In this document: positions 36,432 to 46,000 of the stretch, in pieces | How the letters are laid out: each line of letters begins with the position of its first letter | How positions within the stretch are numbered: the stretch's first letter is position 1 | From: Tumebacillus permanentifrigoris | GTDB lineage: Bacteria > Bacillota > Bacilli > Tumebacillales > Tumebacillaceae | Reading direction: 5' to 3' | Assembly (NCBI RefSeq): GCF_003148565.1 | Contig: NZ_QGGL01000011.1 | Span: 1-64,000 of the forward strand | Length of the DNA: 64,000 nucleotides | Position numbers and translations under genes: made by a program | The notes under the pieces: generated by a model | Databases searched by the model: none | What the model saw: the letters and a program-made list of their open reading frames with translations, nothing else | What the model was told of the DNA's origin: nothing

Positions 36432-37016
36432 ATGTCGATTCTTATCTTGATCATCTTGGGTTATCTCATCGGCTCTTTCCCGTCCGCGTTGATCGTGGGC
36501 AAAATCGGCTACGGAGTCGACATCCGCGAGCATGGTAGCGGCAATCTCGGCGGCACCAACACGTTCCGCTCGATCGGCAAGACGGCGGGGATCATCGTCC
36601 TCACGGCCGACATCCTCAAAGGTTCGCTAGCCGCTGCACTTCCGTTCCTGACAGGCGTTGGCAACGAGTATGCCCTGATCGCTGGCATCCCGGCTGTCAT
36701 CGGCCACTGCTACCCGGTCTTCGCTGGATTCCGTGGGGGCAAGGCAGTTGCGACATCGGCAGGCGTGCTGTTTTTTGTCGCCCCGCTGCTGACGCTAAGT
36801 GCCCTCGTCGTGTTCGTCATCACGCTGTACATCTCCAAGTATGTGTCGCTGTCTTCGATACTCGCCGCTCTCTGGGCGCATACATATGCGATCATCTGGT
36901 CTGACAAGCCGCTGGCGTTCGCCACTTTCCTGCTGGTCGTGTTCATCCTCTATCGACACCGCCAGAACCTCGAGCGCATCATGGATGGCTCCGAGCGCAA
37001 GGTCGGCTGGATCTGA
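36432..37016 (+). CDS. plsY: Glycerol-3-phosphate acyltransferase PlsY
   Basis: 194 residues from ATG 36432 behind AGGAGGG. Five membrane helices. The three active-site motifs are visible: GSGNLGGTNTFR, a second region at PAVIGHCYPVF, and GFRGGKAVATSAGV. It transfers the acyl group from acyl-phosphate to glycerol-3-phosphate, the first step of phospholipid synthesis, with acyl-phosphate supplied by PlsX. Confidence 0.95.
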   Translation: MSILILIILGYLIGSFPSALIVGKIGYGVDIREHGSGNLGGTNTFRSIGKTAGIIVLTADILKGSLAAALPFLTGVGNEYALIAGIPAVIGHCYPVFAGFRGGKAVATSAGVLFFVAPLLTLSALVVFVITLYISKYVSLSSILAALWAHTYAIIWSDKPLAFATFLLVVFILYRHRQNLERIMDGSERKVGWI

Positions 37017-37029
37017 CGCTGTTGACAAC

Positions 37030-37072
37030 AAAAGCCCCCTCTCCGCCATCAGGCGGGTAGGGGGCTTTTTTT
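37030..37072. terminator. Terminator after plsY, possibly bidirectional
   Basis: aaaagccccct/agggggctttt outer stem with an inner ccgcc/ggcgg hairpin; convergent with the Spo0E-like gene. Confidence 0.9.
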
Positions 37073-37081
37073 ATCGGTAGA

Positions 37082-37237
37082 CTAGTGGCGGGCGGCACGG
37101 GTTTTGGCGAGCAGCAACACATCTAAGGCTTGTGAGAGGGCGATGATTTCAGGGTCTTGCAGATCACCCTGATGGTGTCGAGCGCATTCGTTCAGTTGGT
37201 GACGCAAGAGTTCGATCGTCTGCATTATACAAGTCAT
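37082..37237 (-). CDS. Spo0E-like aspartyl-phosphate phosphatase
   Basis: 51 residues, too short for the usual length cut-off. The sequence contains IIALSQALDVLLLAK, the SQxLDxLL signature of the Spo0E family, placed in the second helix of the expected two-helix hairpin, preceded by IELLRHQLNE. Spo0E proteins dephosphorylate Spo0A-P and delay sporulation. ATG 37237 has an excellent AGGGGGG ribosome site. Catalytic residues of the family (Ser-Gln-x-x-x-Asp) are present. Convergent with plsY and divergent from the DUF3906-like gene. Confidence 0.8.
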   Translation of the reverse strand: MTCIMQTIELLRHQLNECARHHQGDLQDPEIIALSQALDVLLLAKTRAARH

Positions 37238-37344
37238 GTATATCCCCCCTGTAAGTTTTGTACAAGCTTATGGACAGGATACGGTGGCCAGTTCTGGTTT
37301 TTGGGGGTTTGGGGAGGTATAATAAGGCAAACGGGGTGATCCAC

Positions 37345-37554
37345 ATGTATTTGTATAAGTTGGAAGCCAAAGGCAAAGGCTTTTCCGATGCACACGTCAT
37401 CGTACTCGCGGAAGATGAGGAGAAAGCGTTTGCGGCTGCCGACGAACTGTTGCAGCGCAATGCCCTCGCGCTCATCGAAGTCCAAGAGATCGCGATCGTT
37501 GAGAAAAAACGAGCCGAGAAAGCAAACGGCTATGTAGTAGAAGTAGAACGCTAA
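37345..37554 (+). CDS. DUF3906-like small protein
   Basis: 69 residues from ATG 37345 (GGGGTG upstream). The pattern YLYKLEAKGKG, VIVLAEDEEKAFAAADELL and EIAIVEKKRAEKANGYVVE matches a small protein family widespread in Bacillales (DUF3906 as I recall it). Predicted alpha/beta. Function unknown. Lies 13 bases before pepF and probably cotranscribed. Confidence 0.7.
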   Translation: MYLYKLEAKGKGFSDAHVIVLAEDEEKAFAAADELLQRNALALIEVQEIAIVEKKRAEKANGYVVEVER

Positions 37555-37567
37555 GGGGATGACAGAG

Positions 37568-39373
37568 ATGACGACCGCGATGAAGAGACGATCTGAAGTC
37601 AACGCGGAGCACCAATGGGATCTCGGTTCGATGTACGAATCGATGGACAAGTGGGAAGCTGACTTCAAAAAAGTACAAGACTTGTTCCCGAAGCTGGAAG
37701 CCTACAAAGGCCGCCTGCACGAATCGGCGAACACCTTGTTGGAAGCCTTGCAACGAAACGACGAGGTCAACGAAATCGTCGCCAATGTGTATACCTACGC
37801 GCATATGCGCGCACATGAAGACACCGCCAACACCCTCTACCAAGGCCTGTCGGATCGCACCAGCTCCCTGCTGGCCCAAACGTCCTCGGCCACGTCCTTC
37901 ATCACGCCGGAAATCCTCGAACTGTCCAAGGATACGATCGAGGGGTTCCTCGCGGAGAACGAAGCGTTGCGTCTGTACGGCAAAGACTTGGAGCGCATCA
38001 TGCGCCGCAAGCAACATGTCTTGAGCCAACCGGAGGAGGAATTGCTGGCACGCGTCTCGGAAGTGGCGGACGCGCCGAGCACGATCTTCTCGATGCTGAC
38101 CAACGCCGATCTCAAAATGGGGCAGGTCGCAGACTCGGAAGGCAACTTGCATGAAGTTTCTGAAGGCCGCTATCGTGTGTTGATGGAGAGCAAGGACCGC
38201 GTGTTGCGTGAGAATGCCTTCAAACGCTTGTTCGGTACATATGGCGAATACCGCAACACGTTGAGCTCGTCCTATGGGGCCAACGTCAAGAAAAACGTAT
38301 TCTACGCCCAAGCGCGCAAGTACAACTCCGCATTGGAGATGGAACTGGCAACAGACAACGTCTCGACGGATGTCTACAACAATTTGATCAAAGCGGTGCG
38401 CGAGAACCACGATGCGATGCACCGTTATATGGCCCTGCGCAAAAAAGCCTTGAAGCTGGACGAATTGCGCTACTTCGACCTGTTCATTCCGATGGTGGAA
38501 TCGGTCGACATGGAGATGCCGTTCGAGAAGGCCAAAGGCATGTCGCTCGATGCGCTGGTACCGCTGGGTGAAGAGTACGTCAACACCGTGCGCACCGCGT
38601 TCACCGACAAGTGGATCGACATCTACCCGAACGTGGGCAAGCGCAGTGGTGCCTACTCCTGGGGGACCTACAGCTCCAACCCGTACATCCTGCTGAACTA
38701 CAACGACACGCTCGACGATCTGTTCACGCTGGTGCACGAACTGGGCCACTCCCTGCATTCCTACTACACGCACAAGACCCAACCTTTGGTCTACGGCAAC
38801 TATACGATCTTCGTCGCAGAGGTGGCGTCGACGTTGAATGAGAACCTGTTGCTGGAGAAACTGCTGGCGGAGACGACCGATAAAAAGGAACGCGCCTACC
38901 TGCTCGTCCACTCGCTCGAACAGTTCCGGGGCACGATGTTCCGCCAGACGATGTTCGCTGAGTTTGAGAAGTTCGCGCACGAGAAAGTCGAAGCGGGCGA
39001 GCCGCTGACGGCTGACACGATGAACGCGTTCTACCGTCAGCTCAACGCCGACTACTACGGTCCGGCGCTGGTGTTGGACGAAGAGTTGCAAAACGAATGG
39101 TCGCGCATCCCGCACTTCTACAACTCGTTCTACGTCTACAAGTACGCGACGGGCTTTGCCGCGGCGATGGCTCTCTCCAAGCAGATCCGCACGGAAGGCG
39201 CGCCGGCTGTCGAGCGCTACTTGAACTTCCTGCGCGGCGGTTCCTCGCAAGACCCGCTCGATCTGCTCAAAGGGGCAGGCGTTGACATGTCTTCGCCGCA
39301 ACCGATCGTGGAAGCGCTCAGCGTATTCCGCGAGCGACTGGCCGAATTGGAACAATTGTTGAGTGAAGCTTAA
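37568..39373 (+). CDS. pepF: Oligoendopeptidase F (M3 family)
   Basis: 601 residues from ATG 37568; ATG 37559 is too close to the AAGGGG ribosome site. Zinc motif HELGH near residue 390 in LFTLVHELGHSLHSYYT, and the downstream Glu in VAEVASTLNE. The N-terminal helical domain closes over the active site. It degrades peptides of roughly 7-17 residues in the cytosol; in Bacillus PepF can also interfere with peptide signalling and sporulation. Ends with a strong terminator. Confidence 0.93.
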   Translation: MTTAMKRRSEVNAEHQWDLGSMYESMDKWEADFKKVQDLFPKLEAYKGRLHESANTLLEALQRNDEVNEIVANVYTYAHMRAHEDTANTLYQGLSDRTSSLLAQTSSATSFITPEILELSKDTIEGFLAENEALRLYGKDLERIMRRKQHVLSQPEEELLARVSEVADAPSTIFSMLTNADLKMGQVADSEGNLHEVSEGRYRVLMESKDRVLRENAFKRLFGTYGEYRNTLSSSYGANVKKNVFYAQARKYNSALEMELATDNVSTDVYNNLIKAVRENHDAMHRYMALRKKALKLDELRYFDLFIPMVESVDMEMPFEKAKGMSLDALVPLGEEYVNTVRTAFTDKWIDIYPNVGKRSGAYSWGTYSSNPYILLNYNDTLDDLFTLVHELGHSLHSYYTHKTQPLVYGNYTIFVAEVASTLNENLLLEKLLAETTDKKERAYLLVHSLEQFRGTMFRQTMFAEFEKFAHEKVEAGEPLTADTMNAFYRQLNADYYGPALVLDEELQNEWSRIPHFYNSFYVYKYATGFAAAMALSKQIRTEGAPAVERYLNFLRGGSSQDPLDLLKGAGVDMSSPQPIVEALSVFRERLAELEQLLSEA

Positions 39374-39380
39374 TTTCTTA

Positions 39381-39420
39381 GGGAAAAAGCGCCTAGCCTA
39401 CGTGGCTGGGCGCTTTTTTT
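39381..39420 (+). terminator. Rho-independent terminator
   Basis: aaaaagcgccta and tgggcgcttttt arms with an inner gcc/ggc pairing. Confidence 0.88.
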
Positions 39421-39422
39421 GA

Positions 39423-39451
39423 TTGATTTTCTGGTTCGTTAGGGGTATTCT
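39423..39451 (+). promoter_or_regulatory. Candidate promoter of galU-galE
   Basis: TTGATT, 17-base spacer, TATTCT, 25 bases before galU. Confidence 0.4.
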
Positions 39452-39476
39452 CAGCGTACAGAGGAGGAACGCAAAC

Positions 39477-40355
39477 ATGACAAAAATTCGCAAGGCGATC
39501 ATCCCCGCCGCTGGACTCGGAACCCGATTCCTCCCGGCGACCAAAGCATTGCCCAAGGAAATGATGCCGATCGTCGACAAACCGGCGATTCAATATATTG
39601 TAGAGGAAGCAGTCGCATCTGGAATTGAGAGCATCTTGATTGTCACGGGCCGCAACAAGCGCGCCATCGAGGACTATTTTGATAAATCGGGTGAACTGGA
39701 AGCCTTCCTAGAAGAGAAGGGCAAGCATGAGTTGCTGGAGATCGTCCAGACCGCATCCAACCTCGCCGACATCCACTACATCCGTCAAAAGGAACCGCTG
39801 GGCCTCGGCCACGCGATTCTCTGCGCACGCCACTTCATCGGCGACGAACCGTTTGCCGTGTTGCTGGGGGATGACATCATCCATTCTGAACCGCCCTGCT
39901 TGCAGTCGATGGTGAATCTGTTCGAGCAGCACAACCGTCCGGTGATCGCTGTGCAGGAAGTCGATTGGAGCGATGTACACAAGTATGGGATCGTCTCGCA
40001 CACCGGCGGTTTGATCGACGCGATCGTGGAAAAGCCGGCGCGCGAGCAAGCGCCGTCCAACTTGGCGGTCATCGGGCGCTATGTGCTGACGCCAGACATC
40101 TTCCCGATCCTCGAACAGACGCAACCGGGCAAGGGCGGCGAGATTCAACTGACCGATGCCTTGAACGTTTTGAACCGTGCAGAGCAGATGCAGATCTTTG
40201 CAGCCCTTGGCAAGCGCTACGACATCGGTGATCATGCCGGCTATCTCGAAGCGTCGCTCGAATTTGCTTTGCGCCGCGACGACATCCGTCCGCGACTACA
40301 GGAGCACATCCTGCGTCTCGCGGAGAGCCTGACCGTCAAGGAAGGGGGACGCTAG
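39477..40355 (+). CDS. galU: UTP-glucose-1-phosphate uridylyltransferase
   Basis: 292 residues from ATG 39477 behind AGAGGAGGAACG. Nucleotide-binding loop AAGLGTRFLPATKALPKEMM, VDKPAIQYIVEEAV, and VEKP near residue 185 are the GalU motifs. It makes UDP-glucose from glucose-1-phosphate and UTP. Two bases separate it from galE. Confidence 0.95.
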   Translation: MTKIRKAIIPAAGLGTRFLPATKALPKEMMPIVDKPAIQYIVEEAVASGIESILIVTGRNKRAIEDYFDKSGELEAFLEEKGKHELLEIVQTASNLADIHYIRQKEPLGLGHAILCARHFIGDEPFAVLLGDDIIHSEPPCLQSMVNLFEQHNRPVIAVQEVDWSDVHKYGIVSHTGGLIDAIVEKPAREQAPSNLAVIGRYVLTPDIFPILEQTQPGKGGEIQLTDALNVLNRAEQMQIFAALGKRYDIGDHAGYLEASLEFALRRDDIRPRLQEHILRLAESLTVKEGGR

Positions 40356-40357
40356 GC

Positions 40358-41347
40358 ATGAGTACGATTCTCGTCACCGGGGGTGCCGGGTACATCGGCA
40401 GCCACACCGTCCGCCATCTGATGGAACAGGGTCATGAAGTCGTCGTGCTGGACAACCTGCGCACTGGACACCGTGCGGCCGTGCTCACGCCGCACTTTTA
40501 CGTTGGGGATATCTCGGATGCGGCGCTGATTGCGGAGATCGTACACAAGCACAAGGTCGTCGCAGCGGTGCATTTTGCTGCGCTCAGCCTCGTCGGAGAG
40601 TCGATGAAGTTGCCGACCAAGTACTTAGAAGGCAACACGATCAAGAGCCAGCAGTTCATCCAAGCGCTCGTCGAGAATGGCGTGCGGCGGATCGTATTTT
40701 CCTCGACAGCAGCTGTGTATGGCATGCCTGCTGTCGTGCCGATTTCGGAGCGATCGCCAACGCTGCCGATCAACCCTTACGGCATCTCCAAACTGTTCAT
40801 CGAACAGTACTTGCAGATGGCACAGACGCTGTACGGATTGAAGTGGATCGCCTTGCGCTACTTCAATGCGGCCGGGGCTGCACAGGACGGGCGGATCGGC
40901 GAAGCGCACGACCCGGAGACACATCTGATTCCGCTCGTCCTGCAGACCGCACTGGGTCAACGGAATTCGATCTCCGTGTTCGGGCAGGATTACGACACCC
41001 CGGACGGTACGGCGGTGCGCGACTACATCCATGTGGAAGACTTGGCGGACGCGCATGCCCGCGCTCTGCAGGCGTTGGCAGACGGCAAAGCGAGCGGCGC
41101 CTACAACGTGGGCACAGGACGTGGCTACTCCGTGCTGGAAGTGATCGAGGCAGCACGCCGGATCACAGGACGACCAATTCCACTGACCAACGCCCCACGT
41201 CGCGAGGGCGACCCGGCGGTATTGGTGGCTCAGGTTGACCGCATTCGAACGGAGCTGGGATTTGTAGCTCAGCATAGCGATCTGGAGTCGATGATTGCTA
41301 GTGCTTGGAAGTGGCACCAGCACCATCCAGAAGGTTATGAGGAGTAA
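40358..41347 (+). CDS. galE: UDP-glucose 4-epimerase
   Basis: 329 residues. NAD-binding GGAGYIGSHT (residues 8-17), FSSTAAVYG with the catalytic Ser/Thr, and the YGISK catalytic Tyr-Lys pair near 147-151. Converts UDP-glucose to UDP-galactose. With galU it supplies precursors for wall or surface glycans, to which the nearby SLH protein and glycosyltransferase may relate. Confidence 0.95.
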   Translation: MSTILVTGGAGYIGSHTVRHLMEQGHEVVVLDNLRTGHRAAVLTPHFYVGDISDAALIAEIVHKHKVVAAVHFAALSLVGESMKLPTKYLEGNTIKSQQFIQALVENGVRRIVFSSTAAVYGMPAVVPISERSPTLPINPYGISKLFIEQYLQMAQTLYGLKWIALRYFNAAGAAQDGRIGEAHDPETHLIPLVLQTALGQRNSISVFGQDYDTPDGTAVRDYIHVEDLADAHARALQALADGKASGAYNVGTGRGYSVLEVIEAARRITGRPIPLTNAPRREGDPAVLVAQVDRIRTELGFVAQHSDLESMIASAWKWHQHHPEGYEE

Positions 41348-41366
41348 TCAAAATAAAGATGTAGGC

Positions 41367-41395
41367 AAACGACCTTTTACGAAGGTCGTTTTTTT
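41367..41395 (+). terminator. Rho-independent terminator
   Basis: aaacgacctt/aaggtcgttt stem and T7 run after galE. Confidence 0.9.
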
Positions 41396-41398
41396 CGT

Positions 41399-41427
41399 TT
41401 GACGAAACAGTAGTCAGGCTATATAAT
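41399..41427 (+). promoter_or_regulatory. Strong sigma-A promoter of the protease/S-layer operon
   Basis: TTGACG, 17-base spacer, TATAAT; 61 bases from the start codon. Confidence 0.8.
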
Positions 41428-41487
41428 TCTAGCGTTACTGAATTTTCTAACATAGGTTTTAAATCAAAAACTGGGGGGAATTGGGTC

Positions 41488-43047
41488 ATGAACAAAAAGG
41501 GTATCTCCACACTGGTTCTTTCTTCACTGTTCGCATCTGTGCTCATGGTCGGTGCAACCGACGCCAACGCGTTGACGGAAAAAAAAGTTCTGAAGAATGA
41601 AAACGGTGAAATTCATACCATCAGCGGTGATCTCGGAACTCTTCGCGGCGCTACAGCGCAAGACCGTGCTCTCGACGCTCTGAATAAGGTAAAAGTTGAC
41701 TATGGCATCAAAGACGTGTCCAAAGAATTTAAAGTAAAAGAAAGCCATAAAGGCGAACTGAGTACCTCCCATACGAAATTCAACCGTCAGCTCAACGGGA
41801 TTCCGGTCTTTGGCGATCAGTTGATCGTACATGAAGACAACGGTCGTCTGACCGGCGTGACGGGTAAATACAAGGCATTGACGCCGACTGCGACTCAAGC
41901 GACGATCTCCAAGACCGACGCGGAGCAAAAAGCAGTCGCGAAAACGGGCTTCACCGGCTTGCTGAGCGTTCCGAGCAACGGCGTGCTAACCTACTTCCCG
42001 AGCGGGGACAAAGCGATCCTGACCTACAAAGTCAACGTCTGCTACCTCGCGACCGATCAACCGGGCGACTGGACGATCTTCGTCAACGCGACCGATGGTT
42101 CGATCGTGGAATCCTACAACTCAGCAGCTGACATCGTCGGTACGGGGACGGGCGTTTTCAACGACACCAAAAAAATCAACACCGTCAAAAAAGGCACCCA
42201 ATACTACTTGGAAGACCGCACCAAGGCGATGTACGTCAATGGTTCGACGATTAGCACCTACACGTTCAATCATGGTTCGCTGTCGCAAACCTATGTGACC
42301 GACGCGGATAACAATTTCAACGGTGAAGAGCAAAAAGCGGCGGTTGATGCGCACTTCTACGCGGGCAAAGTCTATGATTTCTACAAAAACGTGATGGGCC
42401 GCAATTCGTATGACAACCAAGGCGCGACGATCATCTCGGGTGTCCACTACTCCACGGGGTACAACAACGCGTTCTGGAGTTCTTCGATGGGGCAGATGGT
42501 CTATGGCGATGGGGATGGCACGGAGATGGTCTCGCTGTCTGGCGCACTTGATGTCATCGGTCACGAATTGACCCACGCGGTCACCGAGTACACCTCTGGC
42601 TTGATCTACAAAAACCAATCCGGCGCCTTGAACGAATCGTGGTCTGATGCACTCGGCGTGGCGATTGAAAACAAAAACTGGTTGGTCGGTGAAGATATCT
42701 GGACTCCGGCTGTCGATGGCGATGCACTGCGTTACATGGACACCCCGAGCCTGGGCAAACAACCGGAGAAAATGTCTCAATATGTGGTCACTACGAAAGA
42801 CAACGGCGGCGTGCACACCAACTCTGGGATTCCGAACAAAGCATTCTACCTGTTCGCAACGTCGCTCGGCTCTCGTGTCGATGCAGCGAAAGTATGGTAC
42901 GCCGCATCCCGCGACTACATGACGCAAACAACCGACTTCTCTGGCGCGCGCGCAGCTACGTTGCTGGCATGCCAAGACCTGTACGGCCAAGGCTCCACCC
43001 AATACACGGCATTGCAAGCGGCATGGACTGCTGTCGAGGTGAACTAG
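41488..43047 (+). CDS. Bacillolysin, secreted neutral metalloprotease (M4, thermolysin family)
   Basis: 519 residues: signal peptide cut near ANA (residue ~29), FTP/PepSY propeptide (~50-200) and the mature M4 domain. Zinc motif HELTH near residue 360 in DVIGHELTHAVTEYTSG, with the third ligand in ALNESWSDALG, and the catalytic His in GGVHTNSGIPNKAFYL. A general extracellular protease needing Ca and Zn. AACTGGGGGGAA ribosome site. It is followed after 12 bases by the SLH protein gene, so one message encodes both. Confidence 0.95.
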   Translation: MNKKGISTLVLSSLFASVLMVGATDANALTEKKVLKNENGEIHTISGDLGTLRGATAQDRALDALNKVKVDYGIKDVSKEFKVKESHKGELSTSHTKFNRQLNGIPVFGDQLIVHEDNGRLTGVTGKYKALTPTATQATISKTDAEQKAVAKTGFTGLLSVPSNGVLTYFPSGDKAILTYKVNVCYLATDQPGDWTIFVNATDGSIVESYNSAADIVGTGTGVFNDTKKINTVKKGTQYYLEDRTKAMYVNGSTISTYTFNHGSLSQTYVTDADNNFNGEEQKAAVDAHFYAGKVYDFYKNVMGRNSYDNQGATIISGVHYSTGYNNAFWSSSMGQMVYGDGDGTEMVSLSGALDVIGHELTHAVTEYTSGLIYKNQSGALNESWSDALGVAIENKNWLVGEDIWTPAVDGDALRYMDTPSLGKQPEKMSQYVVTTKDNGGVHTNSGIPNKAFYLFATSLGSRVDAAKVWYAASRDYMTQTTDFSGARAATLLACQDLYGQGSTQYTALQAAWTAVEVN

Positions 43048-43059
43048 GAGGGGAACGCA

Positions 43060-46000
43060 TTGAAAAAATGGAATAAAATTCTGGCAGTTGCCATCGTTCT
43101 AACCACAGCGGTTAGCCCTGTGGCATCGACCTTCAGCACATCCAAGCTGTTTGTTTCCAAAGCGCAAGCAGCAGAATCGATCGCAGACAACAACTTGGCG
43201 GCAGTTTGGGCACAACCTGCGATCCTTGCTGTGAAGCAACAAGGCATCATGCAAGGCGATCCAGACGGCAACTTCCGCCCGCTTGACCACCTGACCCGCG
43301 AAGAGTTTGCCTCGTTGCTGGTGAAAGCGCTGCATCTCAACCTCGTCGATACAGACTCGACGTCCTTCCACGATGTGCAAGTCCACAGTTGGGCACACGG
43401 TGCGATCGAAACCGCCTACCAACTGGGGTACATGAAAGGGGATGGCGGCGGAACCTTCCGTCCGCAAGACCCGATCTCTCGTGAGGAAGTCGCTACCATT
43501 CTCGTGCGTTCGCTGAATGTGGATACGACCGGACTCGGGGCGAGCCTCACGTTTGCTGACAAGGCACAGATCAGCGAGTGGGCACAAGATGCAGTTGCAT
43601 TTATGTACCAAAATGGGGTTGTCAAAGGCGACGGCGTCAACTTCGCCCCGCAACGCACCGCAGAACGTCAAGAGATCGCCGTGATCCTGAACAACGCACT
43701 GCCGTTGTTCAAGGGAACCAAGACCTCGGTAGACAGCGTATCTGATGCAGCAGTCGTCCTGAACGGTGTCTCGTATACCGTGGCAGACTCGCTCAAGGGC
43801 CTGTTCAGCGCGGCGAACAGCGATGCGCTCAAGGGTGCGAGCATTCAGTTCGCGGCCAACGACAAGCAACTGACCAAAGTCACCTACCTCGAGATCACCA
43901 ACAGCGGCAAGCCGGCAGAGGCTGGCAAGCCGGAGTTCAGCGGCGACCTCGTGCTCGACGCTGGCAACGCGCAAGTATTCGGCGATCTGAAGATCAGCGG
44001 TGACTACATCTCGCTGAAAAACCTGACGGTGGCTGGCAACCTGGAAATTGGCAAGGAATTGCAAAACGACTTCTACGCCAACAACCTGAAAGTAGTGGGC
44101 AAGACGATCATCAACGGTGGTGACACCAACACGGTCGTCTATGAAAACTCGGCGCTTGGCGCTGTCGAGATCAACAAGCCAAACGTTCGCGTCGAGCCGA
44201 AGGGCAAGACGACCGTCGGCGATGTGCTGGTCAACAGCAACGCGACGATCACGGCCGATGCGGGCGTGACGCTTCCGAAAGTCACCCTCGGGGATAGCGC
44301 GCAACAAGTGGAACTCAACGCAGGCGTAACCACGCTGGAACTGGCAGGCAAACACGGTGCTTCGATCTCTGGGAAGGCAACCATCGCGAACGTCACGCTG
44401 ACAGGTGGCGGGGACGTTACGCTGGGCACGACCGGGGAGATCGGCAAAGTCGAAGTGACCAACAAAGACTCCAAACTCACCGTCAACTCGGGCGCGAGCA
44501 TCAAGGACTTGGTGTTGCCCGACGGCAAGCAGGTTGGGGATGTCGTCACCAACTTTGACGCTGCCAAAATTCAGATCACCAACGTAAACGGCAAGCCGAT
44601 CAACACTCCGACTCCATCGAACGGTGGCGGCGGTGGTGTAGGACCGGTCAACCACAAGCCAGAGGCAAAGTCCCTGCAAGATCGCAAAGTGAAAATCACC
44701 CAAACCACGGGTGTGAGCTATGTTGCTGCTGACTTGGCGACCGATGTGGACGGTGATGCAGTGAAGTTCGTCCAAGGTTCCGTCGCGGTCAGCGGCAACG
44801 GGGTTGTGGAAGCATCTCTGCAGGACGAGCGTTTGGTCGTCACGCCGAAAGCGCTCGGACATGGCGTGGTAAAAGTTCGGGTGACCGACGGCCAGCGGGA
44901 AATCGAAGTGAACATCCCGGTGAACATCATCACACAGGATGCGCAATTGCATGCAAGCGTGCTCTACGGAGGTCAATTCCACCAGAACGGCGCAGAAGTA
45001 GAAGCCGTGGTTCATCTCGCGAAAACGGATGAAGAAGGTCAGTTGAGCGATGTGCTGGATCTGTCCAACCTCGTGGTTACCAAGGGCACCACGACACTGG
45101 TACAGAACACCGATTACTTCGTCGATGAAGAGGCGGACGACATCACGTTAGACCCGTCCTTCCTGAATACGTTGGGACAAGGTGCGCAGACCGTCACCTT
45201 CACAGCTGGCGATCTGACGGTACAAGCTGAACTCGACGTACTGGGTGTTGACACAGCGCTCGTCGCTGCCATTCTCGCGGTGAACAACGCGACCGATGTT
45301 GCGACTACCCGTACTGCACTTGAAGCGGAAGGGTTGCGTCTGCAACTGACGCCGTACAGCTACCTGACCGGCGCGCAGCGCGACCTCGTGGCACAAGCCG
45401 TTCTGGATGGCAAAGGGACGGGCTACACGAGCCGCACCGCGATCCAAGACCGCGTGGACATGAAAGTTGCCGACATTCAGCTCGGCGGCGACGAAGCAAG
45501 CGCGATCGCAGCTATCAATGCGGCCACCACGGTAGAGGAAATGCTGGGTGCGCTCGCGTCTCCGCATTTGCACCTCGACAACGCCGACTACTCCAGTCTG
45601 GAAGGTTACGAGCGCGACATCGTTGCCCAGTACTTCCTCGACAACAAAGGCGCGGGCTATGCAGACCGCGATGCGATCCAAACTGAATTCGATAAGATCA
45701 TCAACATGATCATCGACGATTGGTATGACATCGTGGATGATGTGGGCGCGCTGAAAATTGGCTACGCAGTTGGGGATTCCAAATTGAGCGTCACGCAAGA
45801 CTTGACCCTGCCGACCGTCGGTGCCGTGCACGGTGCCAAAATCGAATGGACGTCCAGCAACGCAGCTGTCGTCTCGAACACAGGTCACGTGACTCGCCCG
45901 ACCGATCAAGATACGAAGGTTGTCTTGACGGCCCACCTGACCAACCGTTACGAACACTACAACGGTTCCCTCACCGTCACGGTCAAAGTCTTCAAAGACG

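Noticed and set aside
37472..39355. 627-residue minus-strand ORF opposite pepF
   Set aside because: Antisense shadow of a high-GC gene; the plus strand encodes a complete M3 peptidase.
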